Part shown: positions 15,415 through 24,652 of the stretch, piece by piece | Layout: each line of letters begins with the position of its first letter | How positions within the stretch are numbered: the first letter of the stretch is position 1 | Made by a program: the position numbers and the translations under genes | Source of the DNA: Holophaga sp. | GTDB taxonomy: Bacteria; Acidobacteriota; Holophagae; Holophagales; Holophagaceae | Length of the DNA: 39,241 nucleotides | Assembly (NCBI GenBank): GCA_031292735.1 | Contig: JARLGP010000173.1 | Location: 1 to 39,241, forward strand | Direction: 5' to 3' | The notes under the pieces: generated by a model | Seen by the model: the letters and a program-made list of their open reading frames with translations, nothing else | Database searches by the model: none | What the model was told of the DNA's origin: nothing

Positions 15415-16476
15415 TCACGGGCGCGGCACCAGGAGCAGGTTGCCGGGCCGGGTCTCGTCGATGGTGTAGACGAAGTGTTTGAGGAAGCTCTGCCCCAGCA
15501 GGCCGTCGATGCCCACCTCGGAGGCCGGCACGGCGGTCCCGGCCACGGCCGTGGCCACCCGGCCGGCCGCCGCCACCCGGGGCAGCACGATGGACCGCCC
15601 GCGCAGCTTCTGGCCGCCGGCCAGGGTCAGGGTGGCGGCTTCGCCCAGGCTGCCGCTGAGCCCCAGGGCGGCGATCAGTTCGGTGGGCAGGCAGACCAGC
15701 TGGGCGCCGGTATCCACGATGAAGCAGCACGGCTCGTCCCCCACCATGGCATCCACCAGCACCAGGCCGTTGTCCTGGGCGGCCTGGCGCGTCCCGGCCC
15801 AGCGGGCCAGTTCCCGGCGCCAGCCGCGCACCTGCTCCAGGGCCGCCAGCAGGCCCGGATCCGGCCGGCTCCGGCAGGCCCCCCGCAGGTCCGCCAGAAG
15901 CTCGTTCAGGCCGGCGAAGAAGGCCAGGTCCCGGCCCTGGTCGTGGAAGGCGTCCAGGGCGTCGGTGCGGGCCTTGAGGGCCTGCCGCTCGGCCTCGATC
16001 CGGGCCCGCTCCTGGTCGATCCCGGCGTCCAGGCGCCGGGTCAGCTGGTTGTAGGCGTCCAACGCCGGCTGGGCCGCCGCCCGGGACGCGTTGATGCGCG
16101 CCACCAGCGCGTTGCGGGCCTTGACCCGGTCGTTGTAGCGGCGCACCGCCGGCGCATCGGAAGGGTCCGGGGGGGCGCCCAGGGCCCGGTCCTGGGCGTC
16201 CAGGGCGGCCTCCAGCACCTTGCTGGGCGCCAGTTCCCGGTCCGCCTGGGCCCGGGCCGCCTCCAGCCCGGTGTTGCGCTGCTGCACCTGGGCGTTGTAG
16301 CGCTCCACCAGGGCGTTGACCCGCCGCTGGCCGGCCTCCGGGCTTTCGCCCCGGTAGAACCGGTCCATGACCGCCGCCACCGCCTCCATCCGCGGCTGGA
16401 ACCCGGTCTGGGCCAGCAGCGCGGGCGCCATGGCCAGGATGATCCAGCAGCGCGGTGCGAACAGGGGATGGGGCAT
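15415..16476 (-). CDS. Exported retropepsin-like aspartyl protease
   Basis: A 353-residue protein with a signal peptide (CWIILAMAPALLAQ), a long helical, Arg/Ala-rich region (about 30-230) with coiled-coil character, and a C-terminal retropepsin-like fold. The catalytic motif is FIVDTGAQ (DTG at 255-257), and the flap/second motif is GIDGLLGQSFLKHF. Single-domain retropepsin-like proteases act as dimers. The site is probably periplasmic. The start at 16476 has GGAGGG nine bases upstream; a start at 16509 (MMKAS) is also possible and would only lengthen the leader. It is followed, on the same strand, by nothing close. Substrates cannot be told from sequence. Two cysteines sit just before the active-site loop. 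Confidence 0.8.
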   Translation of the reverse strand: MPHPLFAPRCWIILAMAPALLAQTGFQPRMEAVAAVMDRFYRGESPEAGQRRVNALVERYNAQVQQRNTGLEAARAQADRELAPSKVLEAALDAQDRALGAPPDPSDAPAVRRYNDRVKARNALVARINASRAAAQPALDAYNQLTRRLDAGIDQERARIEAERQALKARTDALDAFHDQGRDLAFFAGLNELLADLRGACRSRPDPGLLAALEQVRGWRRELARWAGTRQAAQDNGLVLVDAMVGDEPCCFIVDTGAQLVCLPTELIAALGLSGSLGEAATLTLAGGQKLRGRSIVLPRVAAAGRVATAVAGTAVPASEVGIDGLLGQSFLKHFVYTIDETRPGNLLLVPRP

Positions 16477-16530
16477 GGCCGGGGGCCCTCCATGGGAGGC
16501 TTTCATCATCGCCCCACCCCCCCGCCGGGT

Positions 16531-17913
16531 CTACTCGGCACCGGGCGGCAGCTCCTCCACCGCCAGGGAGGCCGGCAGGGCTTTGGAGGTCTTGGCGCCA
16601 AGGGCCTTCAGTTGTTCCGCCTGGGCGACCAGGTTGCCCCGGCCGAGGGTCAGCTTGTTCATGGCCTCGTCATAGGCGGCCCGGGTCTGGCCCAGGTACT
16701 TGCTGATGTTGCCCATGTCGGCCACGAATCCGGCGAACTTGTCGTACAGGTGGCCGGCCCGGGCGGCAATGGCCTCCGCGTGTTCGTTCCGGCGCTCCAC
16801 CTTCCACACGTTGGCCACCGTGCGCAGGGCGATCATCAGGGTGGTGGGGGTGGCGATGGCCACATTGGCCTCGGCCGCCAGCGAAGTGAGCTCCGGATCG
16901 GCCTGGATCGCCGCGGCCAGGGCGCCTTCGATGGGGACGAACATCAGCACGTAGTCCAGCCGTCCCACCGCGGCGTGGTATTCCTTGCCGCCCAGCTCGC
17001 GGATGTGGGCGCGCATGGAGCCCAGGTGGCGCTGGAGCGCCCCGGCTCGTTCGGCTTCGGGGGCGCTCACCAGATCCTGGAAGGCGGTGAGCGACACCTT
17101 GCTGTCGATGATGATCTTCTCCCCGCCGGGAAGGTTGACGATCACATCCGGCCGGAGCCGGGTGCCGTCCTCGGCGGTGTGGCTTTGCTGGGCCACGTAT
17201 TCCTCGCCCTCCCGCAGCCCGGACTTCTCCAGGATGGTGGACAGGATCATTTCGCCCCAGGCCCCCTGCACCTGGGATTCCCCCTTCAGGGCGCGGGTGA
17301 GGTTCCGGGTCTCGTCGGACATGGCCGCGCTGCTCTGGGTGAGGTTGCGGATCTGTTCGGCCAGCACGGTGCGGTCCCGGAGGGTTTCCAGGTGGGCCAA
17401 CTGCAGCCCCTGCTGGAACTCGGCCAGCCGGTCGCGCAGCGGCGTGAGCAACCCGTCGATCTGCTCCCGGTTCTGCCGGGAAAAGCTTTCCCCGTGGCGC
17501 GACATGACTTCCTCGGCCAGGAGCTTGAACTCCCGGCTCATCTTCTCCCGGGCCTCCAGCAGCAGCGCCTGCTTTTCCTCGGCCTGGCGCCGCTCCTGGG
17601 CCAGGGTCTCGGCCAGCCGGGCGTACTCGGCGTCCCGGCGGGCCTGCTCCAGCATCAGCGCTTCCACCCGACCCTGGAGCGCCTTGCGCTCGGCCTCCAG
17701 GCCCGGGATCCGGGAGGCCTTCTGCTCCTCCGCCGCCAGCCGGCGTTCCGCCTCGCCCTTGCCGGCCCGCAAGGACTCCAGCTCCAGGGCCTGCCGGGCC
17801 CGTTCCGCCCCATCGGAACGGCCGCCCAGGCGGCGGAAGATCTGGAACAGCAGCAGGGCCAACCCCGCGGCGACCAGCAGGGCGGCGACCAGCAGGGCGG
17901 CAGATCCATTCAT
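16531..17913 (-). CDS. rmuC: DNA recombination protein RmuC
   Basis: A 460-residue RmuC-family protein. It has an N-terminal membrane anchor (about 5-26), a long coiled coil (about 40-180) rich in Glu, Arg and Ala, and a C-terminal nuclease-like domain. Family motifs are AWGEMILSTILEKSGLREGEEY, seen in part as SQVQGAWGEMILSTILEKSG, then TRLRPDVIVNLPGGEKIIID, DSKVSLTAF, and VLMFVPIEGALAAAI. RmuC limits inversions and rearrangements at short inverted repeats in E. coli; the biochemical activity is not fully known. GGAG lies seven bases before the ATG. A 15-bp tandem repeat falls in the anchor-coding part. It lies downstream of a divergent sensor kinase gene. Confidence 0.93.
   Translation of the reverse strand: MNGSAALLVAALLVAAGLALLLFQIFRRLGGRSDGAERARQALELESLRAGKGEAERRLAAEEQKASRIPGLEAERKALQGRVEALMLEQARRDAEYARLAETLAQERRQAEEKQALLLEAREKMSREFKLLAEEVMSRHGESFSRQNREQIDGLLTPLRDRLAEFQQGLQLAHLETLRDRTVLAEQIRNLTQSSAAMSDETRNLTRALKGESQVQGAWGEMILSTILEKSGLREGEEYVAQQSHTAEDGTRLRPDVIVNLPGGEKIIIDSKVSLTAFQDLVSAPEAERAGALQRHLGSMRAHIRELGGKEYHAAVGRLDYVLMFVPIEGALAAAIQADPELTSLAAEANVAIATPTTLMIALRTVANVWKVERRNEHAEAIAARAGHLYDKFAGFVADMGNISKYLGQTRAAYDEAMNKLTLGRGNLVAQAEQLKALGAKTSKALPASLAVEELPPGAE
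17867..17896. repeat. 15-bp perfect tandem repeat inside rmuC
   Basis: GCGGCGACCAGCAGG occurs twice in direct succession. It encodes a repeated Leu-Leu-Val-Ala-Ala in the membrane anchor of RmuC, so adding or losing one unit keeps frame and lengthens or shortens the helix by five residues. Confidence 0.8.
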
Positions 17914-18091
17914 GGCAAGGCTCCGAACAAGGCGACTGGAACGAATTTCGCATGGCCTGGGCCCGGGGGAGCATCGAAATCCTGGAAACTTGACCCAGGC
18001 AATTTATATTTGGTTGATAATATTCCCCCCGGGGGCCCTGCCAACCCCTTAAACCCGATGACCCTATTCTCGTTTCTTTCAGAGTCGAACC

Positions 18092-19651
18092 ATGACCCAG
18101 GAACCTCGCGACCCCACCTGCGATCCGCCGACGTCCGGCCGGGCGCTCCCCCGGGAAGGCCCGGCTCCTTCCGTCGTGGCCATCGACGATGATCCCACGG
18201 CCCTGCTCATGATCGCCCGGACCCTCGAAGCCGACGGCATGCTCTGCCGCACGGCCACCACCGGGGCCGAGGGCCTGCGGCTGATCCGCCAGCGGCAGCC
18301 CGACCTGGTGCTGCTGGACATCGTCATGGTGGACGAGGACGGCTTCACCATCTGCCGGGAGATCCGCCGCGCATGGTCCCCTGAACAGCTGCCGGTGGTG
18401 ATGGTCACCGGCCTGGAGGATCTGGCGTCCATCCAGACGGCATACCAGGTCGGCGCCAACGATTTCCTCACCAAACCCCTGCACTGGAAGCACCTGGCCT
18501 ACCGCATCCACCACATCCTGCGCGCCAACCGGGCCTTCAAGGCCCTGCGGGAAAGCGAGCAACGGCTGGAACTGGCCGTGCGCTCCGGCAACCTCGGGAT
18601 CTGGGACCGGAACCTGCAGGACGAGACCGTGGTCTGGAACGACCGGATGTTCGAGATCTACGGCCTGGGGCGCACCTACCAGCCCTCCCACCAGGACTGG
18701 GCGACCCGGCTGGTCCACCCGGAAGACCAGGCCAGGGTCCAGGAGGCCATGCGATCGGCCGTGGCAACCGGAACCCTCTATCAGACGGACTTCCGGGTGG
18801 TGCTGCCCGGCGGCAGGATCCGCCACATCAGCTCCAACGGCATGGTGCTGCGCGACGGTTCCGGCCAGCCCATCCGGACGATCGGGGTGAACCGCGACTG
18901 CACCGAGCAGGTGCTGGCCGAATTCGAGCACCGCCGGCTGCAGGAGGAGCGGCAGCGCTCGGAGAAACTGGAAAGCCTGGGCAGCCTGGCGGGCGGCGTC
19001 GCCCACGACATGAACAACGTCCTGGCGGCGATCATGGGCATGGCCTCGGCCCTGCGCTCCAGTTGCGGCGACCAGGACCTGCGGGCGCGGCCGCTGGACA
19101 GCATCCTGCACGCCAGCAGCCGCGGCCGGGACCTGGTGAAGGGCCTCACCGACTTCGCCTGCATGGGGCTGGACGAGCACCGCTGGTTCGATCTCAACGA
19201 ACTGCTGCGCAAGGAGGTGGCGCTCCTGGGCCACGCCCGGCTGCGCCAGGTGCGGCTGGTGCTGGACCTGGATCCCGGCCTGCCCAGGATCCTGGGCGAC
19301 GCCGCCGCCCTGGGCGGCGCCCTCATGAACCTGGGGATCAACGCCCTGGACGCCATGCCCGAGGGGGGCACCCTCACCTTCCGTTCCAGGGCGCTCCCCG
19401 GCGGCCAGATCGAGCTGGCGGTGACCGACACCGGCTGCGGCATGGCCCCCGATATCCTGGCCCGGGCCATGGAGCCGTTCTTCACCACCAAGCCGGCGGG
19501 CGAAGGCAATGGCCTCGGGCTGGCGCGAGTCTACGGCACGGTGAAGGCCCACGGCGGAACGCTGGAGCTGCAAAGCCGGCCGGGCCAGGGCACCTGCGTG
19601 CGGCTGCTGCTCCCCAGCAACGCCCGGGCGCTCCGGGTGCTGCGGAACTGA
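18092..19651 (+). CDS. REC-PAS-histidine kinase (hybrid sensor kinase)
   Basis: A 519-residue soluble signalling protein. A receiver domain (about 28-146) has acidic residues IDDD at 31-34, the phospho-acceptor D76 in LLDIVM, and K128 in TKPL. A PAS domain follows (about 155-275; LVHPEDQARVQEAM, then VNRDCTEQ). The HisKA H-box GGVAHDMNNV has H305. The ATPase domain shows the N-box NLGINALDAM, DTGCGMAP, and GNGLGLARVYG. Receiver-first hybrid kinases usually take phosphate from another kinase or control their own kinase. There is no membrane segment, so the signal comes from inside the cell or a partner. The 178-base gap upstream is AT-rich at 18001-18024 and holds TTGACC at 17990, a possible promoter. 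No cognate regulator lies next to it, except the small STAS-like gene downstream. Confidence 0.88.
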   Translation: MTQEPRDPTCDPPTSGRALPREGPAPSVVAIDDDPTALLMIARTLEADGMLCRTATTGAEGLRLIRQRQPDLVLLDIVMVDEDGFTICREIRRAWSPEQLPVVMVTGLEDLASIQTAYQVGANDFLTKPLHWKHLAYRIHHILRANRAFKALRESEQRLELAVRSGNLGIWDRNLQDETVVWNDRMFEIYGLGRTYQPSHQDWATRLVHPEDQARVQEAMRSAVATGTLYQTDFRVVLPGGRIRHISSNGMVLRDGSGQPIRTIGVNRDCTEQVLAEFEHRRLQEERQRSEKLESLGSLAGGVAHDMNNVLAAIMGMASALRSSCGDQDLRARPLDSILHASSRGRDLVKGLTDFACMGLDEHRWFDLNELLRKEVALLGHARLRQVRLVLDLDPGLPRILGDAAALGGALMNLGINALDAMPEGGTLTFRSRALPGGQIELAVTDTGCGMAPDILARAMEPFFTTKPAGEGNGLGLARVYGTVKAHGGTLELQSRPGQGTCVRLLLPSNARALRVLRN

Positions 19652-19744
19652 CGCATCTGCCGGCACGGAAGGGGGGTCAACCATGCCAGAATGGCCAAGG
19701 TCTTCCTTCGCCATTCGCCCCCACCTCGAACCGGAGCGTTGCAG

Positions 19745-20137
19745 ATGTTCCAGGTAGCCGCCAATCCTGAAAAGAATCGGCTGTACGTGACCCTGGAGGG
19801 GCATCTGGAGGCGGCGGAGCGGATGGCGGCCGGCAAGGCCATCCTGGCGGCCATCAACCAGCTGCAGCCTGGATTCGACATCGTCAACGACCTGAGCGGC
19901 CTGCACCCGACCGATGCCGAAGGGCTCAAGGACCTGCGCCGGATCCAGGCGGCGGCCCGGATCAAGGGGGTCCGCTGCGTGATCCGGATCGTGAAGATCC
20001 CCCTGAGCCGCCTGCAGTTCGAGCGGACCTCCCAGGAGGCCGGGCTGGATTCCGAGGTGGCCGGTTCGGTGGAGGAGGCCGACCGGAGGCTGGACGCCAT
20101 GGGCCCACCCCCCAAGGAAGAGACAGAAATCCCTTGA
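19745..20137 (+). CDS. Small STAS-like protein, unknown function
   Basis: A 130-residue cytoplasmic protein. The pattern of strands and helices (LYVTLEGHLEAAE; AAINQLQPGFDIVNDLSGLH; VRCVIRIVKIPLSRLQFERT) resembles SpoIIAA/STAS-type fold proteins. No conserved phosphorylatable serine is evident. The ATG at 19745 has GGAG eight bases upstream; an in-frame ATG at 19691 lacks one. It begins 93 bases after the sensor kinase stop on the same strand, so it may be co-transcribed. Identification is structural and tentative. Confidence 0.65.
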   Translation: MFQVAANPEKNRLYVTLEGHLEAAERMAAGKAILAAINQLQPGFDIVNDLSGLHPTDAEGLKDLRRIQAAARIKGVRCVIRIVKIPLSRLQFERTSQEAGLDSEVAGSVEEADRRLDAMGPPPKEETEIP

Positions 20138-20281
20138 TTTTCCGAAGGGATGACGGCAGCCTTGAAATAAATTAAATATCCAAATCCACGGCATGAGACG
20201 GGAGAGCCAACAAAACTTGGTTGACCCGCCTTTTTCTCGTACCGAACGGACATCGCTTCGCCGAACGGTCAGGTGTGCGGG

Positions 20282-20299
20282 CTGTCACCGGTTTGGCAC
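20282..20299 (+). promoter_or_regulatory. Possible Pho box upstream of ugpB
   Basis: CTGTCAC, four bases, then TTGGCAC gives two 7-mers spaced 11 bases apart as in a PhoB site. The first matches the consensus fully and the second at five of seven positions. TACACT follows six bases later and could act as a -10. In E. coli the ugp operon belongs to the Pho regulon. This is a weak but fitting match. Confidence 0.35.
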
Positions 20300-20373
20300 A
20301 TCCAGTACACTCAACGCTCATACCCTGTGGAAAGCCTCCCCTTCCCGTTTCTCTCCAAAGGAGTTGAACTGTC

Positions 20374-21681
20374 ATGAACATCAAGAACCTCACCCTCGCC
20401 CTCCTGGCCTCGGGGGCCATCGCCACCTCCAGCCAGGCCGCCACCACCATCCAGTGGTGGCACGCCATGACCGGTCCGCTGAACGACAAGGTCAACGAGC
20501 TGGCCAACAAGTTCAACGCCAGCCAGACCGAGTTCAAGGTGGTTCCGGTGTTCAAGGGCAACTACGACGAGACCCTGGCCGCGGGCATCTCGGCCTTCCG
20601 GGCCAAGGAGCCGCCGGCGATCCTGCAGGTGTTCGAAGTGGGCACGGCGACCATGATGAGCTCCAAGGGAGCGATCCGGCCGGTGGCCCAGGTGATGAAG
20701 GCGGCCGGGGAGAAGTTCGATCCCAGGGTCTACATCCCGGCCGTGGCCGGATACTACACCTCCTCCAAGGGGGAGATGCTGTCCTTCCCGTTCAACAGCT
20801 CCACCACGGTGTTCTACTACAACAAGGACGCCTTCCAGAAGGCCGGGCTGGATCCCAACCGGCCGCCCAAGACCTGGCCCGAGCTGTTCGCCGACGCCCA
20901 GAAGCTGAAGGCCGCCCACATCACCGCCTTCACCACCGACTGGCAGGACTGGGTCCAGCTGGAGAGCTTCTCCGCCTGGCACAACACCCTGTTCGCCACC
21001 AAGGACAACGGCTTCGGCGGCACCGACGCCCGGCTGGTGTTCAACGGCCCGCTCCAGGTGCGGCACATCGCCAACCTGCAGAAGATGATCCAGGACGGCA
21101 CCTTCAGCTACGCCGGGCGCAAGAGCGAAGGCCAGGCCAAGTTCTTCAGCGGCGAGTGCGCCATGTGCATGGGCTCCTCCTCGGGCCTGGCGGTGATCCG
21201 GCAGATGTCCAAGTTCCACTTCGGCGTCGCCCCGCTGCCCTACTACCCGGACGTGAAGGGCGCGCCCCAGAACACCATCATCGGCGGCGCCTCGCTGTGG
21301 GTCATGAGCGGGCGCCCGGCGGCGGAGTACAAGGGTGTGGCCAAGTTCTTCACCTTCCTGTCCAGGCCTGACATCCAGGCCGACTGGCACCAGTCCACCG
21401 GCTACCTGCCGCTCACCCTGGCCTCCTACGAGCTGACCAAGAAGTCCGGCTACTACGAAAAGAACCCCGGCGCCGACGTGTCGGTGCAGCAGATGGTGGT
21501 GAAGGTCACCAGCAAGTCCCGGGGCGTGCGGCTGGGCTACCTGCCCCAGATCCGCACCATCGTCGACGAGGAGCTCGAGTCGGTCTGGGCCGGCAAGAAG
21601 ACCCCCCAGGCGGCCCTGGACGCGGCCGTGGCGCGCGGCAACGAACAGCTGGCCCGCTTCCAGAAGACCGCCAGCAACTAG
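20374..21681 (+). CDS. ugpB: sn-glycerol-3-phosphate ABC transporter, binding protein
   Basis: A 435-residue periplasmic binding protein of the UgpB type. A signal peptide (about 1-22, ending SSQAA) is followed by TTIQWWHAMTGPLNDKVNEL, a hallmark opening of UgpB. Further UgpB-like segments are PPAILQVFEVGTATMM, SFPFNSSTTVFYYNKDAF, and FTTDWQDWVQLESFSAWHN. It is the first gene of ugpB-ugpA-ugpE-ugpC and would capture glycerol-3-phosphate, possibly glycerophosphodiesters too. AAAGGAG lies ten bases before the ATG. A strong hairpin after its stop and a possible Pho box before it suggest high, phosphate-controlled expression. The UgpQ phosphodiesterase is not present nearby. Confidence 0.93.
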   Translation: MNIKNLTLALLASGAIATSSQAATTIQWWHAMTGPLNDKVNELANKFNASQTEFKVVPVFKGNYDETLAAGISAFRAKEPPAILQVFEVGTATMMSSKGAIRPVAQVMKAAGEKFDPRVYIPAVAGYYTSSKGEMLSFPFNSSTTVFYYNKDAFQKAGLDPNRPPKTWPELFADAQKLKAAHITAFTTDWQDWVQLESFSAWHNTLFATKDNGFGGTDARLVFNGPLQVRHIANLQKMIQDGTFSYAGRKSEGQAKFFSGECAMCMGSSSGLAVIRQMSKFHFGVAPLPYYPDVKGAPQNTIIGGASLWVMSGRPAAEYKGVAKFFTFLSRPDIQADWHQSTGYLPLTLASYELTKKSGYYEKNPGADVSVQQMVVKVTSKSRGVRLGYLPQIRTIVDEELESVWAGKKTPQAALDAAVARGNEQLARFQKTASN

Positions 21682-21700
21682 ATCTGCATCAGATACCTGA

Positions 21701-21730
21701 ATCCAGTCCCGGGCGAGGCCGGGGCTGGAT
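21701..21730 (+). terminator. Intercistronic hairpin between ugpB and ugpA
   Basis: ATCCAGTCCCGG, a six-base loop, then CCGGGGCTGGAT: a 12-bp stem with one G-U pair. CTTTCCCC follows, not a full T-tract, so it more likely attenuates transcription or protects the ugpB message than stops it fully. Confidence 0.6.
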
Positions 21731-21754
21731 CTTTCCCCACGGATGGTGTCCCAC

Positions 21755-22636
21755 ATGGAAAAAAGGGTTGTCTTCAACGAGCGCTGGCTGCCGATCCTGC
21801 TGCTCCTGCCCCAGCTGGCCATCACCGTGGTGTTCTTCTTCATCCCGGCCTTTGAAGCCCTCTACCAGTCGGTGTTCCGCCAGGACGCCTTCGGCCTGAC
21901 CATGGAGTTCGCCGGCCTGGACAACTTCCGCGCGCTGTTCACCGACGCCAGCTACCTGGCTTCGTTCCGCACCACCGCCATCTTCTCGGTGGGGGTGACC
22001 GTGCTGGGGCTGACCATCGCCCTGGTGCTGGCCTGGTTCGCCGACCGGCTGATCCGGGCCGCCACCACCGTGAAGACCATGATCATCTGGCCCTACGCCA
22101 TCGCCCCGGCCATCGCCGGCGTGCTCTGGATGTTCCTGTTCAATCCCAGCCTGGGGCTGGTGGCGCACTGGCTGAAGCTGCTGGGGGTGAACTGGAACTA
22201 CCTGCTGAACGGCCCCCAGGCCCTGGCCCTGGTGACCTTCATCTCCGCCTGGAAGCAGATCAGCTACAACTTCCTGTTCTTCCTGGCCGGGCTGCAGAGC
22301 ATTCCCAAATCCCTGCTGGAGGCGGCGGCCATCGACGGGGCCCGCTCCTGGAAACGCTTCTGGACGATCGTGTTCCCGCTGCTCACCCCGACCACCTTCT
22401 TCCTGCTGGTCATCAACATGATCTACGCGTTCTTCGACACCTTCCCGATCATCGACGCGGTGACCCAGGGCGGGCCGTCCAAGGCCACCGAGATCCTGGT
22501 CTACAAGGTGTACAACGACGGCTTCAAGGGGCTGGACATCGGCGGTTCCGCGGCCCAGTCGATCATTCTCATGGTGGTCGTCATCCTGCTGACCATCGTC
22601 CAGTTCCGGCACGTGGAACGGCGCGTGTCCTATTGA
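21755..22636 (+). CDS. ugpA: sn-glycerol-3-phosphate ABC transporter, permease
   Basis: A 293-residue inner-membrane permease, MalF-like family, with six predicted TM segments. It matches UgpA from its start ([20 protein letters not shown]) and carries the EAA loop that docks on the ATPase: [20 protein letters not shown]. The ATG at 21755 is preferred because UgpA proteins begin close to this point. An in-frame ATG at 21743 is also possible, and neither has a strong ribosome site. It pairs with UgpE and is driven by UgpC. Confidence 0.92.
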   Translation: MEKRVVFNERWLPILLLLPQLAITVVFFFIPAFEALYQSVFRQDAFGLTMEFAGLDNFRALFTDASYLASFRTTAIFSVGVTVLGLTIALVLAWFADRLIRAATTVKTMIIWPYAIAPAIAGVLWMFLFNPSLGLVAHWLKLLGVNWNYLLNGPQALALVTFISAWKQISYNFLFFLAGLQSIPKSLLEAAAIDGARSWKRFWTIVFPLLTPTTFFLLVINMIYAFFDTFPIIDAVTQGGPSKATEILVYKVYNDGFKGLDIGGSAAQSIILMVVVILLTIVQFRHVERRVSY

Positions 22637-22643
22637 GGCTCCC

Positions 22644-23492
22644 ATGGTAGAACGAAACCGATTTCTCGACGTGCTCACCTGGGTGGTGGTGATCGCCGGC
22701 ATCGCGCTGGTCTGCTTCCCGGTCTACGTCACCTTCGTGGCGTCCTCGCTCACCTCCACCGAGGTGCTGCAGTCGCCCATGACCCTGATCCCGGGGCCGC
22801 ACCTCATCGAGAACTACCGCACCGCCCTGTTCCACGGGGTGGGCGAATCCTCGGTGCCGGTGGGGCGCATGCTGTTCAACAGCCTGGTGCTGGCCATGGG
22901 CGTGGCGGTGGGCAAGATCGTGTTCTCCATCCTGTCGGCCTACGCCGTGGTCTACTTCCGCTTCCCGTTCCGCAAGCTGGCCTTCTGGGCCATCTTCGTC
23001 ACCCTGATGCTGCCGGTGGAAGTGCGCATCATGCCCACCTACAAGGTGGTTTCCGACCTGGGGCTGATCAACACCCGCACCGGCATGATCATGCCGATCA
23101 TCGCCTCGGCCACGGCCACCTTCCTGTTCCGGCAGATGTTCCTCACCGTGCCCGACGAGCTCACCGAGGCCGCCCGGGTGGACGGCGCCAGCCCCATGCA
23201 GTTCTTCTGGAACATCCTGCTGCCCCTGTCGGCCACCACCATCGCCGCGCTGTTCGTGATCCAGTTCATCTACGGCTGGAACCAGTACCTCTGGCCGCTG
23301 CTGATCACCACCGACCGGTCGCTCACCCCGATCGTGGTGGGGGTGACCCAGATGATCTCCCGGGGCGGCGACGCGGCCACCGAATGGAACCTGGTGATGG
23401 CCACGGTGATGCTGGCCATGATTCCCCCTGCCGTGATCGTGGTCCTGCTGCAGCGGTGGTTCGTCAAGGGCCTGATCGAGACGGAAAAATAA
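22644..23492 (+). CDS. ugpE: sn-glycerol-3-phosphate ABC transporter, permease
   Basis: A 282-residue MalG-like inner-membrane permease of the UgpE type with six predicted TM segments. The EAA loop reads ELTEAARVDGASPMQFFWNI. Other family features are VRIMPTYKVVSDLGLINTRT and FIYGWNQYLWPLLITTDRS. It begins seven bases after the ugpA stop; the ribosome site GAGG includes part of that stop, which favours coupled translation. Confidence 0.93.
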   Translation: MVERNRFLDVLTWVVVIAGIALVCFPVYVTFVASSLTSTEVLQSPMTLIPGPHLIENYRTALFHGVGESSVPVGRMLFNSLVLAMGVAVGKIVFSILSAYAVVYFRFPFRKLAFWAIFVTLMLPVEVRIMPTYKVVSDLGLINTRTGMIMPIIASATATFLFRQMFLTVPDELTEAARVDGASPMQFFWNILLPLSATTIAALFVIQFIYGWNQYLWPLLITTDRSLTPIVVGVTQMISRGGDAATEWNLVMATVMLAMIPPAVIVVLLQRWFVKGLIETEK

Positions 23493-23510
23493 CAAAGGAA
23501 GCAACGGACT

Positions 23511-24620
23511 ATGGCAAAACTCTCACTGTGCAATCTGAGAAAATCCTACGGCGACACCGAGATCCTGCACGGCGTCAGCATGGAGATCGAGGACGGAGAA
23601 TTCGTGGTGATCGTCGGCCCCTCCGGGTGCGGCAAGTCCACCCTGCTGCGCATGGTGGCGGGGCTGGAGGGGATCACCTCGGGCGAGATCGTGATCGGCG
23701 ACCGGGTGGTGAACCAGCTGGAACCGGCCCACCGGGACATCGCCATGGTGTTCCAGAACTACGCCCTGTACCCGCACATGACCGTGCGCCAGAACATGAG
23801 CTACGGGCTGAAGATCCGGGGCATGAAGGCGCCCCTGGTCAAGGAGAAGGTGGACGCCGTGGCGGAAAGCCTCGGCCTCACCCAGCTGCTGGAGCGCAAG
23901 CCGCGCCAGTTGTCCGGCGGCCAGCGCCAGCGGGTGGCCATGGGCCGGGCCATCGTGCGGGAGCCGGCCGTGTTCCTGTTCGACGAGCCCCTGTCCAACC
24001 TGGACGCCAAGCTGCGGGTGCAGATGCGCCTGGAGCTGGGCCTGCTGCACCGGCGCCTGGGCACCACCAGCCTGTACGTCACCCACGACCAGGTGGAGGC
24101 CATCACCCTGGCCAACCGGATGATGGTGCTCAACGCCGGCGTGGTGGAGCAGATCGGCACCCCGGCCCAGGTCTACGGGCGCCCCGCCAGCATGTTCGTG
24201 GGGGGCTTCATCGGTTCGCCACCCATGAACCTGATCCCGGCCCACCGCACCGGCGCGGGAACCCTCCAGGTGGAGGCCGCCCAGGGCGAGCCGGAGACCC
24301 CGCTGGGCCGTTGCGGCCTGGAGCACCTGGTGCCCGAGCGGTTCGTGCTGGGCGTGCGGCCGGAACACCTGGAGATCTGCCCGGCGGCGGAAGCCCTGCT
24401 CCAGCTGAAGGTGCGGGCGGTGGAGAACCTGGGCGCCGATTCCTTCGCCTACTGCGGCATCGACGGCCGGCCCGTGGTGGTGCGGCTCAAGAGCGGCGAG
24501 CACCGGCTGGAAGCGGGCGAGATGCTCGGGGTGCGCGCGGCCCAGGAGAACCTCCACTGGTTCCATGCGGAAACCGGCAAGCGGCTGGAGCTGGAGGAAG
24601 TCGCGGCGGAGGCCCGGTAG
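23511..24620 (+). CDS. ugpC: sn-glycerol-3-phosphate ABC transporter, ATPase
   Basis: A 369-residue ABC ATPase of the MalK/UgpC type. Walker A is GPSGCGKST (36-44), the signature LSGGQRQRV begins at 134, and Walker B is FLFDEP (155-160). The D-loop is NLDAK, and the switch His lies in VTHDQVEA. The C-terminal OB-fold regulatory domain (about 240-365) includes GVRPEHLEI, as in UgpC/MalK. It is the last gene of the operon. The next gene is convergent at 24653, and I see no clear terminator in the 32 bases between. Confidence 0.93.
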   Translation: MAKLSLCNLRKSYGDTEILHGVSMEIEDGEFVVIVGPSGCGKSTLLRMVAGLEGITSGEIVIGDRVVNQLEPAHRDIAMVFQNYALYPHMTVRQNMSYGLKIRGMKAPLVKEKVDAVAESLGLTQLLERKPRQLSGGQRQRVAMGRAIVREPAVFLFDEPLSNLDAKLRVQMRLELGLLHRRLGTTSLYVTHDQVEAITLANRMMVLNAGVVEQIGTPAQVYGRPASMFVGGFIGSPPMNLIPAHRTGAGTLQVEAAQGEPETPLGRCGLEHLVPERFVLGVRPEHLEICPAAEALLQLKVRAVENLGADSFAYCGIDGRPVVVRLKSGEHRLEAGEMLGVRAAQENLHWFHAETGKRLELEEVAAEAR

Positions 24621-24652
24621 CAGGCCGGTTTTCGATGGGAAAGCCAGGGCCA

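Noticed and set aside
15403..20194. Long antisense frames over the protease, RmuC and kinase genes
   Set aside because: Low-complexity translations without motifs; the accepted genes on the other strand have complete domains.
20292..20308. Sigma-54-type promoter (TGGCAC...) upstream of ugpB
   Set aside because: The required GC ten bases after GG is missing; the Pho-box reading explains the same bases better.
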